From Methylophilus sp. 14 (GTDB lineage Bacteria > Pseudomonadota > Gammaproteobacteria > Burkholderiales > Methylophilaceae), in contig NZ_JADKYS010000002.1 of NCBI RefSeq assembly GCF_015354345.1, forward strand, positions 310,001-374,000: a stretch of DNA of 64,000 nucleotides. The letters are read 5' to 3'. The notes below the pieces were generated by a model. It was not told the DNA's origin and ran no database searches. It saw only the letters and a list, made by a program, of their open reading frames with translations. Positions 15,616-25,234 of this stretch are shown in pieces; the stretch's first letter is position 1; every line of letters begins with the position of its first letter. The position numbers and the translations under genes were made by a program.

Positions 15616-15695
15616 CAGGTGTCATTCCTCGTCACTTGGCGTTCATTATGATTATATTATGCAAGCAGAAGCAATAACCATGCCTCGCGAATGGG

Positions 15696-16790
15696 TTAAA
15701 TGGCGCCAGTGATAATCCCACCGCCCAGACAGACATTGCTTTCATACACCACCACGCTTTGACCAGGTGTGATCGCCCATTGGTGTTGACCAAAACGGAT
15801 AGTCGCTTCTTCGGCATTCACCGCATCCACTTCACATGGCGCATCTGGCTGGCGGTAGCGCGTTTTGGCGGCATAGACCCAATTGGTGCGAGGCTCTTCA
15901 CCACTAATCCAGTGCAACTGGCCCGCTTTCAAGCCATCGCTTTGCAACAGTGGATGGTCATGACCTTGCACCACAATCAGCTCGTTATCCGCCATATGCT
16001 TGGCCACGACAAACCAGGGTTCGCCATTGCTGTCACGGCTACCACCAATTTTAAGCCCTTGGCGCTGACCAATGGTGTAATACATCAGGCCCTCGTGTTC
16101 GCCCACCACTTTGCCTTCTGGTGTACGCATCACGCCAGGGTGGCGTGGCAGGTAGCGTTGCAAAAATTCCTGAAACGGACGTTCGCCAATAAAGCAAATG
16201 CCGGTGGAATCCTTTTTCTCGGCATTGGCCAGGCCGTGTTCACGCGCGATTTCGCGCACTTCACGTTTGAGATATTTGCCGAGAGGGAACAGCGTTTTTG
16301 ACAGTTGTGCCTGGTTCAGACGTGACAAAAAGTAGCTCTGGTCTTTGCTGCCGTCATCGGCTTTGAGCAGCTGAAAGTTGCCAGGTTGAATCGGGTTTTC
16401 ACGCACTTGTGCATAATGGCCAGTCGCAATCAGGTCAGCCCCCATGCCCATGGCGTGGTCCAAAAACGCTTTAAACTTGATTTCTGCGTTACACAAAATA
16501 TCCGGGTTGGGCGTACGGCCCGCCTGGTATTCCTGCAAAAAGTTAGCGAACACTCGCTCTTTATACTCGGCGCTAAAATTCACGGTTTCAATGTCAATAC
16601 CGATCCTATCGGCTGCAGAAACGGCGTCGATTAAGTCTTGGCGCGAAGAACAATATTCATCATTATCATCGTCCTCCCAGTTTTTCATAAACAAACCGGT
16701 GACTTGATAGCCTTGTTGTTTCAGCAACAAGGCAGTGACGGAAGAATCAACACCGCCGGACAACCCGACGATGACATGTGGCTTACTCAT
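15696..16790 (-). CDS. mnmA: tRNA 2-thiouridylase MnmA
   Basis: A 364-residue ATP pyrophosphatase that places sulfur on U34 of Lys, Glu and Gln tRNAs. The PP-loop SGGVDSS spans residues 11-17; the catalytic cysteines are Cys99 (NPDILCN) and Cys198 (GICFIG), matching Cys102 and Cys199 of E. coli. The tRNA-binding [14 protein letters not shown] and the C-terminal beta-barrel ([18 protein letters not shown]) are present. The ATG at 16790 overlaps the nudJ stop (ATGA), and the nudJ-mnmA order is also seen in enterobacteria, so the pair is likely one operon. Confidence 0.96.
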   Translation of the reverse strand: MSKPHVIVGLSGGVDSSVTALLLKQQGYQVTGLFMKNWEDDDNDEYCSSRQDLIDAVSAADRIGIDIETVNFSAEYKERVFANFLQEYQAGRTPNPDILCNAEIKFKAFLDHAMGMGADLIATGHYAQVRENPIQPGNFQLLKADDGSKDQSYFLSRLNQAQLSKTLFPLGKYLKREVREIAREHGLANAEKKDSTGICFIGERPFQEFLQRYLPRHPGVMRTPEGKVVGEHEGLMYYTIGQRQGLKIGGSRDSNGEPWFVVAKHMADNELIVVQGHDHPLLQSDGLKAGQLHWISGEEPRTNWVYAAKTRYRQPDAPCEVDAVNAEEATIRFGQHQWAITPGQSVVVYESNVCLGGGIITGAI

Positions 16791-17278
16791 AGTGCTTGGC
16801 CCAAATGCTTCAAAATGTCTAAAGAATAACGCTTGCCTGCCAGGTAATCCTGCACGCACAACAATACTTGTGGGCTACGCATCAACTCGCCTTCGGCGGC
16901 AATTTCTGCTTCTGTTTTCCATACGGTACGAATAATGCCATCATCTAATGCCTGCTCAGAGTAGTGCGCGCCCAGCATGCCGCAAAACGCAAAGCGTAAA
17001 TAGGTAATGCCATTGAGTGGATGCTGCCAGTGGTAAATGCCGACCAGCGCCTCTGGCGTGAAATCGTAGGCGGTTTCTTCCAGCGTTTCGCGGATGGCTG
17101 CAGCGATAATCGTCTCGTTTTCTTCGAGATGCCCTGCAGGCTGGTTAAAGCGATTGCCGCGGTCTGTGGTTTCTTCAACCAGCAAAAACTTGCCATCCTG
17201 CTCGATGATGGCCGCCACAGTGACATTAGGCTTCCATTGCTGGGAGGATTTCGATGGATTTGAAACGGTGGAATTCAA
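16787..17278 (-). CDS. nudJ: Nudix hydrolase, NudJ-type
   Basis: A 163-residue Nudix phosphohydrolase. The Nudix box is complete: Gly-x5-Glu-x7-Arg-Glu-x2-Glu-Glu-x-(small) within [20 protein letters not shown], supplying the Mg-binding glutamates. The flanking PAGHLEENE and RFAFCGML blocks resemble NudJ (YmfB), which hydrolyses nucleoside tri- and diphosphates and HMP pyrophosphate. It overlaps mnmA by four bases and is co-directional. A 13-residue polar N-terminal extension precedes the [11 protein letters not shown] start of the fold. Confidence 0.88.
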   Translation of the reverse strand: MNSTVSNPSKSSQQWKPNVTVAAIIEQDGKFLLVEETTDRGNRFNQPAGHLEENETIIAAAIRETLEETAYDFTPEALVGIYHWQHPLNGITYLRFAFCGMLGAHYSEQALDDGIIRTVWKTEAEIAAEGELMRSPQVLLCVQDYLAGKRYSLDILKHLGQAL

Positions 17279-17382
17279 GATGTGCAGGCTTCGTTAAAAG
17301 CGTTATTTTACCGCTATGTGATTGATTGGGCGAGCCATTTTGAAGGTTGAATTAAAGCTGCGATTCAAATGACAGTAGATTA

Positions 17383-18337
17383 TTAAACACGTAATGGTAT
17401 TTCTGATATTTGGACGATTTTTTCAGGATGTTCAACATCTAGATCTCTTAACAGTAATACAAAAGACTCGTAAGTAATCCATGGATGTTCGCATGGGCCA
17501 ATAATCACCTTCTTAATCATATCTTTGAATTGCTTGTTACCCCAATTCATAGAGGAAAATTTTAACTTTAGAATTTTCTGCGGTGTGCCATTAATTGTTT
17601 CAATATCAAACGCAATATGCTCTGTATTATGCCTTTTCTTTTCTGGAAGAATGCTTGGATTCATTATTAGTCTCCATTCTTTTTCCTCTTGAAAGCCTTG
17701 ATGTTTATTACAAAGTGCAGTTAGTCGCAGAATGTCAAATAACATATGACCAATGTTTTTAATCTCCACGGTCTTTATAAGGTCTAAATTTTTTGTTATT
17801 GAGGTTGCTAAATTAGCTATCTCTTCTTTTAAATGTTGGTCTGATAAGTACGCTACAGAGCTAAAAGCGCATGCTACCGGAGGACTATTAAAAAATAATT
17901 CTTGATCAAAAACGATAGAGACCCCCAGATCTTCCTCCATAAGCACGCCACATAGAAAGTGTGCCCAATTCATCTTTTGGCAGATGTTCTGAGAAGCAGG
18001 ATATAAATTGATCATTTTTAATGAAAAATCCCCAGTCCTTGAAGTTGCCAAAAACTTCATCGAATAAATTAGGGGCTAATATATTAAATGCATCCTTTAA
18101 TGCTTTGCCTTCAATTGAGTTTTCTATCAAGTTACAAAGAAGATCTTTACCATGTTCGAACTCTTTAACATCATTCATTACCATCACATTTCTAAGCCAG
18201 ATTTCTTGGTTCTGAATAATTTTTAATGCCGTTGCCGCTTGAGTGTAATGGCTAAAGCACAACTCATCATTTATGACTCTATCAACTTGACACATATGAT
18301 AGGGGAAGAATACATAGTCTAATTTTGTTGCAGCCAT
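17383..18337 (-). pseudogene. DUF2971 family protein, frameshifted at a G5 run
   Basis: Two overlapping frames together make one DUF2971 protein of about 318 residues. The upstream part (18337 to about 17925) carries LCFSHYTQAATALKII, NVMVMNDVKEFEHGKDLL, FISCFSE and SMWRAYGG; the downstream part continues GVSIVFDQELFF and ends near EIPLRV. At 17922-17926 the minus strand has GGGGG; removing one G joins SGG to VSIVFD, exactly the family pattern, so a single-base insertion (or sequencing error) broke the gene. The stretch is visibly richer in A and T than its neighbours, suggesting recent transfer. DUF2971 genes are often found in accessory or defence regions; function unknown. Confidence 0.8.
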
Positions 18338-18435
18338 TATTATTTTGTCTCAATTATAAAAATAATTATGCCATCAGAGTGGATGCCTTATCGCTATCGC
18401 TTTAATAACGCATATCGACAAAGATATCCTTAGGG

Positions 18436-19071
18436 CTATCCAAATAGTTTTGGAAACAACCCTTCCAGCCCATGCGCAATAAATTCCACCGACATGGCTG
18501 CCAGAATCAATCCCATTAATCGTGTCACGATATTAATCCCGATCCTACCCAGGTAGTGGGTAATTCCATCTGCGAGTTGTAGCAGGCCCCAAATAAATAA
18601 TGCAATCAGCGCAATGGGTAGCATCAGGCTGACATGACCCCAAAAACCGGGGTGCTGTTGTGCAGTTAGGATCATGCTTGAGATAGCGCCTGGTCCTGCT
18701 AGTAATGGGATGCTGAGCGGCACAATTGCAATCACTTCGCGTTCGCTTAGGTCTTGTGCTTCTTCAGGCGTTTGTCGTGTGGCGCTCTGTTTGCCATGCA
18801 TCATAGAGATTGAAATTAGCAGGAGCAAGATGCCACCACCCACTTGAAACGAGGGGATGGTGATGCCGAAAAAGTCGAGAATCAGGTCGCCAAAAAAGGC
18901 TGAGACGCCTAAGACGATCATGACGGTGATGGCGACCGTACTTGCTGTTTTTGCGCGCTCGGCTTTGCTCCAGCCGCTGGTGGCGCTGATAAAAATAGGC
19001 AAGCAACCGATGGGGTTGACGATGGCAATCAGGGCGATCGCCACTTTGAGCAGGTAGGCGTATTCAGTCAT
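18436..19071 (-). CDS. marC: MarC family integral membrane protein
   Basis: A 211-residue inner-membrane protein with six hydrophobic helices. The family blocks ALIAIVNPIGCLPIFISAT in helix 1, FQVGGGILLLLISISMM in helix 3, and AIVPLSIPLLAGPGAISSMI in helix 4 are present. MarC was once linked to multiple antibiotic resistance but is not a proven drug pump; the biochemical role is unknown. The ATG at 19071 removes 18 residues of an upstream extension without a hydrophobic start. It follows the PEP-CTERM gene on the same strand but is separated from it by a terminator. Confidence 0.88.
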   Translation of the reverse strand: MTEYAYLLKVAIALIAIVNPIGCLPIFISATSGWSKAERAKTASTVAITVMIVLGVSAFFGDLILDFFGITIPSFQVGGGILLLLISISMMHGKQSATRQTPEEAQDLSEREVIAIVPLSIPLLAGPGAISSMILTAQQHPGFWGHVSLMLPIALIALFIWGLLQLADGITHYLGRIGINIVTRLMGLILAAMSVEFIAHGLEGLFPKLFG

Positions 19072-19106
19072 GGTGAAGTCCGTAGCAACAAACTTCAGCT
19101 TGCCTG

Positions 19107-19137
19107 AAAAAAATGGCCTTGGCAAATCACCAAGGCC
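19107..19137 (-). terminator. Intrinsic terminator after the minus-strand PEP-CTERM gene
   Basis: On the minus strand GGCCTTGG-TGATTTG-CCAAGGCC is followed by ATTTTTTT. It lies just after the stop of the PEP-CTERM gene at 19145 and would insulate marC. Confidence 0.8.
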
Positions 19138-19144
19138 GCAGCGA

Positions 19145-19702
19145 CTAAGGCTGGCGACGTTTGCTTAAAGCAGCGATGCCCAGCAGACCTGCGCCGAACA
19201 ACCATGCCATTTCAGGCTCGGGCACAGGGCTGGCCGTAGGCACTGCCACGCCGGTGATGCTGCCAGTGACGCTGGTTGCTAAATTGCTGGATCCACCTGC
19301 CGTTTGAATTCTGCTGGCATTGAGTGTGCCGCCTGCGTTTGTGAGCAGCGCACCACCGAAATCAATGGAGTAGCTGATATATTTGCCGCCTGCGAAGGTG
19401 GCTTGAAGGTTAAAGACGCTGTAATTGGGGCTGACGGAAACCACATTCCAAAAATTGGAAAATGAAGTGCTTGTCGCAGTCCCCAGGAATCCTGTGAAGT
19501 TCAGGTTGACGTTCGAGCTCACACCCGTATCTGCATCATAATCAATGGTCCCTGTGAGCGTGTCGACAAATTGTGACCCTCTAGTTGCGCCTCGTTCTGT
19601 AATTTTTAAGTTATCAAATGTCCAGGTGACTAGCTGTGCTTGGGCTGCGGTGGCTGAGCATAGTAGGCTGAGGGCGATAAAGGATTGGTGGATGGCTTTC
19701 AC
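19145..19702 (-). CDS. PEP-CTERM sorting-domain protein
   Basis: A 186-residue secreted protein with signal peptide (KAIHQSFIALSLLCSATAAQA), a beta-rich body (LVTWTFDNLKITERG, ISYSIDFGGALLTNAGG) and a C-terminal PVPEPEMAWLFGAGLLGIAAL plus KRRQP sorting signal for exosortase. The start is most likely the GTG at 19702: it has AGGAAA seven bases upstream and gives a normal signal peptide, while the TTG at 19744 adds an atypical leader. The body resembles short PEP-CTERM proteins whose first strand is VTWTF; no ligand or enzymatic motif is visible. Confidence 0.82.
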   Translation of the reverse strand: MKAIHQSFIALSLLCSATAAQAQLVTWTFDNLKITERGATRGSQFVDTLTGTIDYDADTGVSSNVNLNFTGFLGTATSTSFSNFWNVVSVSPNYSVFNLQATFAGGKYISYSIDFGGALLTNAGGTLNASRIQTAGGSSNLATSVTGSITGVAVPTASPVPEPEMAWLFGAGLLGIAALSKRRQP

Positions 19703-19829
19703 GAGAGGTTTCCTGTTAGTTATTGTGATAATTGTTGCTGGCAATTATATTTGGCAGCTAGCTAACAGGCTATTACCCATGTGGGCTACTATCGCGATGG
19801 AAGTAAGAACTCCCCTCTCAAAAAATGCT

Positions 19830-21767
19830 TTAAAACTGCGGGCGTTTATCAAAAAACGTAATCGGTTGCGGTGGCGCAATCTGCAAGATGTGTTTGCGCA
19901 CTTTGCCCATCACGTGCATTTCGCACGGTTTGCAGTCAAATTTGAGCGTATAGCGGTCGTTGCCGCTAATCAGTGTCATTGGCTCAGCGGTCACCGTGCC
20001 TTGTACGCCAATCACACCTTTGGCCTCTTTGGGGCACAGGCCGTGGCTAAAGCGCAGGCAATGCTTGGTGATCATGACTGGCACTTCATCCAGTGTTTCA
20101 TTGGCTTCATAGGCGCTGTCTATCAGTTTGACGCCGTGCTTGTGGTAAAAGTCGCGTGCTTTCTGGTTGTAGACGTTGGCCAGGTAACTTAAGGAGTCTT
20201 GCGGATAAATAGCTGGTGGCTCGGCCGCGGCTCGCAATGGCGGGCGCTCGTAGGCAAGTGTTCTGATGTCAATCAGTTGCTCTACTGCATCGCGACGTAG
20301 TTGATTGACCACTGATGCTGGTAAAAACCAGCATTGGGTGAGCTCCAGGCTGATTTCTGTTGCCACAAAATCCGTATTGCCCAGTTTGGCCAGATTTTCG
20401 CGCAGGGAGGCTTCAGCCTTTTGGGTGTCGTTGGCGGGCTGTTTTTCAGCCGCTACTTGCGCGGTGGCAATCAACCCTTGCTCGTCGGTAAGGGTCAGTG
20501 CAAAACCGTCGCGGGTTTCATAAAGCACGGCATCCACCGCGATTTTGCGCGTGGCGGAGTCTTTTTCCAACAGGCGCATAAAGGCATGGTCACGGTTGCG
20601 ATAGAGCTGCGTGTTGTTGCGGATATCCGCTGGCATTTCATTGGGGAACAGCCGCTGGGTATATTTATCCAGCGCTTGTACGGTGTTGACACGCAAGCCC
20701 ACCAACTCTTTGTGCACATCAAAAAAGCACACGCCATCGCCATTGTGCAATTCAACGTCCGTGGCAACATCGATAAAATCTTTGCCCACCTTGCGTACTT
20801 TTCCCAACTCTTCGCCTGAAAATTTTGGCGTATCAAATGCCCCGATATCCGCCTGGCGGCCATTGGCAAAGTAGTCGGTCGCGCTGCGGTTAAAGGTTTT
20901 TTCCGGCTGTGGCGTAAACGTGTAAGTGGCATGCCCGGCAGACGATTTCGCATATTGCGGCATGTCTTGCAGAATCTCATCCAGCAACTGGCGGTAATGC
21001 GCCGTGGCGTTTTTGACATAGGGTAGGTCTTTGTAGCGGCCTTCGATTTTAAAGCTGCTCACGCCCGCAGCGATCAAGGCACGCAGATTGGCACTCTGGT
21101 CATTATCTTTCATCGACAAATAATGTTTGTCTTTGCCGATGATGCGGCCTTTCTGGTCTTCCAGCGTATAAGGCAAGCGGCATTCTTGCGAGCACTCGCC
21201 ACGGTTGGCGCTACGGCCCGTATGTGCATGGCTGATAAAGCACTGGCCGCTAAACGCGACACATAAAGCACCATGAATAAAATACTCCAGATTGGCAGTT
21301 GTCGCGTCGGCAATTTTTCGCACCGTGGCAATATCCAACTCGCGTGCCAGCACAATCTGGCTAAAGCCGACCTGGTCTAAAAACTGCGCTTTTTCAACGG
21401 TGCGGATATCGGTTTGTGTACTGGCGTGCAGCTGGATAGGCGGTAAATCCAGTTCCAGCAAACCCATGTCCTGCACAATCAGGGCATCGACGCCGCTGTC
21501 ATACAATTGATGCACCAACTGACGCACACCTTCAAGCTCGTTATCGTGAAAAATGGTATTCAGCGCCACAAACACTTCGGCATGGAATTTATGCGCATGC
21601 TGTACCAGGCGTGCAATATCCTGCACCGTATTCGGTGCTTTGGCGCGCGCGCCAAAGGCCGGGCCACCGATATACACGGCATCAGCACCGTGGTTGATGG
21701 CTTCAATACCGTAATCGGCATTTTTGGCCGGGGCGAGCAGTTCGAGGTGTTTGCGGTTTTTTTGCAT
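19830..21767 (-). CDS. rlhA: 23S rRNA 5-hydroxycytidine C2501 synthase (U32 family)
   Basis: A 645-residue U32-family protein collinear with E. coli RlhA (YdcP, 653 residues), which hydroxylates C2501 of 23S rRNA. The N-terminal barrel has ELLAPAKNADYGIEAINHGADAVYIGG and HASTQTDIRTVEKAQFL. An Fe-S-type cysteine cluster includes Cys169, Cys176, Cys192 and Cys196 (GALC...SGQC...GECSQEC), and a C-terminal set lies in KHCLRF, LCPKEA and CKPCEMH. The length separates it from TrhP (YegQ, about 450 residues), a tRNA hydroxylase of the same family. It is transcribed alone. Confidence 0.92.
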   Translation of the reverse strand: MQKNRKHLELLAPAKNADYGIEAINHGADAVYIGGPAFGARAKAPNTVQDIARLVQHAHKFHAEVFVALNTIFHDNELEGVRQLVHQLYDSGVDALIVQDMGLLELDLPPIQLHASTQTDIRTVEKAQFLDQVGFSQIVLARELDIATVRKIADATTANLEYFIHGALCVAFSGQCFISHAHTGRSANRGECSQECRLPYTLEDQKGRIIGKDKHYLSMKDNDQSANLRALIAAGVSSFKIEGRYKDLPYVKNATAHYRQLLDEILQDMPQYAKSSAGHATYTFTPQPEKTFNRSATDYFANGRQADIGAFDTPKFSGEELGKVRKVGKDFIDVATDVELHNGDGVCFFDVHKELVGLRVNTVQALDKYTQRLFPNEMPADIRNNTQLYRNRDHAFMRLLEKDSATRKIAVDAVLYETRDGFALTLTDEQGLIATAQVAAEKQPANDTQKAEASLRENLAKLGNTDFVATEISLELTQCWFLPASVVNQLRRDAVEQLIDIRTLAYERPPLRAAAEPPAIYPQDSLSYLANVYNQKARDFYHKHGVKLIDSAYEANETLDEVPVMITKHCLRFSHGLCPKEAKGVIGVQGTVTAEPMTLISGNDRYTLKFDCKPCEMHVMGKVRKHILQIAPPQPITFFDKRPQF

Positions 21768-21873
21768 GGATTATGCATATAAATCAATAAGATGCGCACT
21801 ATAACACAAACCCGGTTTGACTGTTCAGGTATTAGGTGTTACCTTGGTAACACTTTTTGAATCGATGGAATAC

Positions 21874-22161
21874 ATGATGGCTACCACGAGCTTAAAATTA
21901 CCCGATAGTCTAAAAGAGCGTATTGCAAAGTTAGCCGAAGCTGCTGGTAAAACGCCGCATGCTTACATGGTGGAGGCGATTGAACAGGAAGCCAGTCGCG
22001 GTGAAAAATATCAGGCGTTTCTGGCCGAGGCAGAGGCTTCGTGGCAGGAGTATCAAAAAACAGGCATTGCCTATGCTGCAGAGGATGTGCATGCTTACGT
22101 ACGCGCCAAATTGCGCGGGGATACATTGCCAGAGTTGGTGCCAGTAAAGCGTGATCGATGA
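21874..22161 (+). CDS. Ribbon-helix-helix antitoxin (ParD/CopG-like)
   Basis: A 95-residue protein whose N-terminus (TTSLKLPDSLKERIAKLAEAAGKTPHAYMVEAI) is a classic ribbon-helix-helix DNA-binding domain, followed by an acidic, flexible tail expected to wrap the toxin. Tandem ATGs at 21874 and 21877 are both possible starts. Its last codons overlap the start of the RelE/ParE-type gene (ATGA), the usual antitoxin-first order. The complex should bind its own promoter in the 106 bases between this gene and rlhA. Confidence 0.85.
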   Translation: MMATTSLKLPDSLKERIAKLAEAAGKTPHAYMVEAIEQEASRGEKYQAFLAEAEASWQEYQKTGIAYAAEDVHAYVRAKLRGDTLPELVPVKRDR

Positions 22162-22451
22162 CCGCGATACAATATACGCCCAAGGCAATAGACGATATAT
22201 TGCGTTTGGTGTTATTCGTTTTAGAAACTGAACCAGCCTACGCCGAACAAGTGACCGACGTGATTGAAAGCGGCATACTGGTTTTGCAACATCATCCCTA
22301 CATCGGGAGATTTTTACGCCAAGAAGACGCAAGAGAGCTGATTATTTCCCAAGGTAAATCAGGCTATATTGCATTATACAAATACGAAGTTTTTCGCGAC
22401 ATTGTCACTATTTTGGCGATTCGCCACCAACGTGAAGTTGACTATCATTGA
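22158..22451 (+). CDS. RelE/ParE superfamily toxin
   Basis: A 97-residue protein with the RelE/ParE fold pattern: a helical hairpin (TPKAIDDILRLVLFVLETEP), the middle block HHPYIGRFLRQEDARELIISQGKSGYIALYKY and the C-terminal strand DIVTILAIRHQREVDYH. ParE proteins poison DNA gyrase, RelE proteins cut mRNA on the ribosome; the sequence alone does not decide. It overlaps the antitoxin by four bases and the bioA start (TTGA) by four bases. A toxin whose translation runs directly into a housekeeping biotin gene is unusual. Confidence 0.87.
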   Translation: MTAIQYTPKAIDDILRLVLFVLETEPAYAEQVTDVIESGILVLQHHPYIGRFLRQEDARELIISQGKSGYIALYKYEVFRDIVTILAIRHQREVDYH

Positions 22452-23761
22452 ATAATCATCACTTACTACAACGCTCACTGCAAGCCGTCTGGCATCCTTG
22501 CACGCAAATGAAACATCACGAGCGCTATCCTTTGGTGCCTATTGCGCGAGGCGAAGCTGCCTGGCTGTTTGATACCGAAGGCAAAGGCTATCTGGATGCC
22601 GTCAGCAGTTGGTGGGTCAATTTGTTTGGGCATAATCAGCCTGTGATTAAAGAGGCCATTAAAGCGCAACTCGATCAGCTAGAGCACGTGATGCTGGCCG
22701 GATTTACGCATGAACCTGTGGTCGCGTTATCAGAGAAACTGTCTGCGCTCACCGGCCTGGGGCATGCGTTTTATGGCTCAGACGGTGCCAGTGCGACCGA
22801 GATCGCGCTCAAAATGAGTTTTCATTACTGGCGCAATATCGGGCAGCCGCAAAAGACCAAATTTATCAGTTTGCAAAACAGTTACCACGGCGAAACGCTG
22901 GGTGCGCTCAGTGTCACTGATGTGGCGATTTTTAAAGACACTTATGCGCCACTGATTCTGCAGTCCGCGCAAATGCCTAGCCCGGATAGCCGTTTGGCTG
23001 AGAGTGGTGAGTCGGAAGAGGCTTACGCGTTGCGTTGTGCAGAAGCGCTGGAGCACTATGTGGCGCAACATCATGCTGAGTTGGCTGCGTTTATTATCGA
23101 GCCGCTGGTGCAGGGTGCGGCAGGTATGGCGATGTATCACGCTGTTTATTTAAAGCGCGCGCGTGAAATCTGCAGTCGCTACCATGTGCATTTAATTGCG
23201 GACGAAATCGCTGTGGGCTTTGGCCGCACGGGCACCTTGTTCGCCTGTGAGCAGGCTGGCGGAAAAGTCAGTGATATTGCTGATTTTATTTGTTTATCCA
23301 AAGGTATTACCGGTGGGTATTTGCCGTTGTCGGTGGTGCTGACGACGGATGAGGTTTATCAGGCGTTTTACCATGATCAGACGGTTAAAGGTTTTTTGCA
23401 TAGTCACAGCTACACCGGCAATCCTTTGGCATGTGCCGCCGCACTGGCCACCTTGAAACTGTTTGAATCGCGTGATGTACTTGGTGATAACCAGCGCACT
23501 GCGCAGCAATTATGGTCTGCGGCCGCAGAATATGATTTGCCGCTTAGCCATGTGCGGCAACGCGGCATGATTACCGCCTTTGAAGTGGATACCCAGAACC
23601 CGCAATTTGCCCGTGACTGCTATGCCGCAGCCTTGAAGCATGGCTTGCTGTTGCGGCCGATAGGCAACACGGTCTACTGGATGCCGCCTTATTGCCTGAT
23701 CGCAGACGATATTGCGCATCTGGTACAAACAACGCGAGCCGCCATCGTGGAGAGCTTGTAA
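22448..23761 (+). CDS. bioA: Adenosylmethionine-8-amino-7-oxononanoate aminotransferase
   Basis: A 437-residue class III PLP aminotransferase that converts KAPA to DAPA in biotin synthesis using S-adenosylmethionine as amino donor. It has the BioA-specific WHPCTQM, SSWWVNLFGH, SYHGETLGALSV, LIADEIAVGFGRTG, the PLP lysine Lys285 in CLSKGITGG, and HSYTGNPLACAAA. The TTG at 22448 is required to include the WHPCTQM substrate block; the first in-frame ATG (22508) falls after it. The start overlaps the toxin stop and the stop overlaps the dacB ATG (TAATG). No other biotin genes lie nearby. Confidence 0.95.
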   Translation: MNNHHLLQRSLQAVWHPCTQMKHHERYPLVPIARGEAAWLFDTEGKGYLDAVSSWWVNLFGHNQPVIKEAIKAQLDQLEHVMLAGFTHEPVVALSEKLSALTGLGHAFYGSDGASATEIALKMSFHYWRNIGQPQKTKFISLQNSYHGETLGALSVTDVAIFKDTYAPLILQSAQMPSPDSRLAESGESEEAYALRCAEALEHYVAQHHAELAAFIIEPLVQGAAGMAMYHAVYLKRAREICSRYHVHLIADEIAVGFGRTGTLFACEQAGGKVSDIADFICLSKGITGGYLPLSVVLTTDEVYQAFYHDQTVKGFLHSHSYTGNPLACAAALATLKLFESRDVLGDNQRTAQQLWSAAAEYDLPLSHVRQRGMITAFEVDTQNPQFARDCYAAALKHGLLLRPIGNTVYWMPPYCLIADDIAHLVQTTRAAIVESL

Positions 23762-25170
23762 TGCGCTGGCTGCTGGTATTGTGGGGTTGCTGGGTGACGC
23801 TGGCGCAAGCCGCGTTGCCGTTCAATGTGCAAGAGGCGTTAAGCAAAGCACAATTGCCTGCTGATAGCGTGGCAATTGTGGTGCAGCCAGTGGATGGCGG
23901 CGCGCCTATCATCAGCCATAATGCCGCCAAAGCAATGAATCCGGCCAGCGTGATGAAGCTGGTCACCACCTACGCAGCGCTCGAAGCACTCACGCCCGCT
24001 TATCGCTGGAAAACACAGGTGTATCGCAATGGCCCGCTGAATCAGGGCGTGCTCGATGGTGATTTGATCATCAAGGGCTATGGCGACCCTGCATTGAATA
24101 TCACTGAGTTCTGGCGCCTGTTGCAACAAGTGCAGCAGCAAGGCATCCGTCAGGTCAAAGGCAATCTCATTCTGGATTTGTCCGTGTATGCGCCAGAAGT
24201 CAGTCAGCGGCCCGTGCTGGACGACGAGCCCTGGCGTGCCTATAACGCGAATCCGAGTGCCTTGTTACTCAATGGCCGCAACACCAGTTTCCGTTTTGCT
24301 ATGGCAAATACTGGCAATAAGCCCGCAGTGCAACTCTCGCAAGAATTCGAATTACCGCAAATCCGTGTGATTAACACCATGCAGACGCGCAAAGGGGCTT
24401 GTAGCGATTGGCGGAGCGACTTGCGTTACAGCATCACGCCGCAAGCGGATGGCGTCACGGTGGCGTTTAGCGGCACCTTGCCTGACCAGTGCGATGAGCG
24501 CTACCTGGAGCTAAGCGTGCTGAGCGACACCCAATATGTATTTTTCAGCTTTAAAAAATTGTGGGCGCAATTGGGCGGGCAGTTTAACGGCCAGTTAGTG
24601 CTGGCACCAGCGACGGACGCCAATACACTAGTGACGACCTGGTTATCGCCGCCGTTGGATAGCGTGGTACGCGATATTAACAAGTGGAGCAATAATGTGA
24701 TGGCGCGCCAGCTGTTGTTGACGATCGCGCTGGAGGCCGGATTTACTCCTGCTGATGAGGCCGGGGCTGCGTTGACGCTTAAACAGGTGCTGCGTCAACG
24801 TGGATTGCAGTTCCCTGAGCTGGTACTTGAAAACGGGGCTGGTTTGTCTCGCATAGAACGTGTGAGTGCGGAACATTTGGCACAATTGCTCGTCACAGCC
24901 TGGCAACGTCCGGTGATGCCGGTGCTCATGGCATCCATGCCTATATTAGGCCTGGATGGCACCACCAAAAAACGTCTGGCAGAGAGCGCAAGCAAAGGCA
25001 TGGCCTACCTGAAAACCGGCTCGCTCGAAGGCGTGAGCAGCATTGCCGGGTATGTGCAGGATCAGGCTGGCAAGCGCTATGTGCTGGTGGTGATGGCGAA
25101 TCATGCGCGGGCGTCGGCGGTGCGTGCGGTGCAGGATGCATTATTAAAGCAATTGATAGAAGGCCGTTAA
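23761..25170 (+). CDS. dacB: D-alanyl-D-alanine carboxypeptidase/endopeptidase (PBP4)
   Basis: A 469-residue S13-family penicillin-binding protein. The signal peptide ends near AQA-ALP. Active-site motifs are Ser63-Val-Met-Lys66 (NPASVMKL), Ser-Asn-Asn (KWSNNVMA) and Lys-Thr-Gly (YLKTGSLEG). The long insert between SxxK and SxN is the extra domain typical of PBP4. In the periplasm it trims peptide stems and cuts cross-links. The ATG overlaps the bioA stop by one base, so the two are probably co-transcribed although functionally unrelated. Confidence 0.95.
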   Translation: MRWLLVLWGCWVTLAQAALPFNVQEALSKAQLPADSVAIVVQPVDGGAPIISHNAAKAMNPASVMKLVTTYAALEALTPAYRWKTQVYRNGPLNQGVLDGDLIIKGYGDPALNITEFWRLLQQVQQQGIRQVKGNLILDLSVYAPEVSQRPVLDDEPWRAYNANPSALLLNGRNTSFRFAMANTGNKPAVQLSQEFELPQIRVINTMQTRKGACSDWRSDLRYSITPQADGVTVAFSGTLPDQCDERYLELSVLSDTQYVFFSFKKLWAQLGGQFNGQLVLAPATDANTLVTTWLSPPLDSVVRDINKWSNNVMARQLLLTIALEAGFTPADEAGAALTLKQVLRQRGLQFPELVLENGAGLSRIERVSAEHLAQLLVTAWQRPVMPVLMASMPILGLDGTTKKRLAESASKGMAYLKTGSLEGVSSIAGYVQDQAGKRYVLVVMANHARASAVRAVQDALLKQLIEGR

Positions 25171-25234
25171 CCTCGGCATAAGAATTTGTGGCTAAAAGCG
25201 CGTAAAATAACGGTCGTTTTCCGGGAGTCAATCA

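Noticed and set aside
17383-18337. Programmed ribosomal frameshift in the DUF2971 gene
   Set aside because: The GGGGG run is not within a recognisable slippery heptamer with a downstream stem, and family members are single-frame. An indel or sequencing error is simpler.
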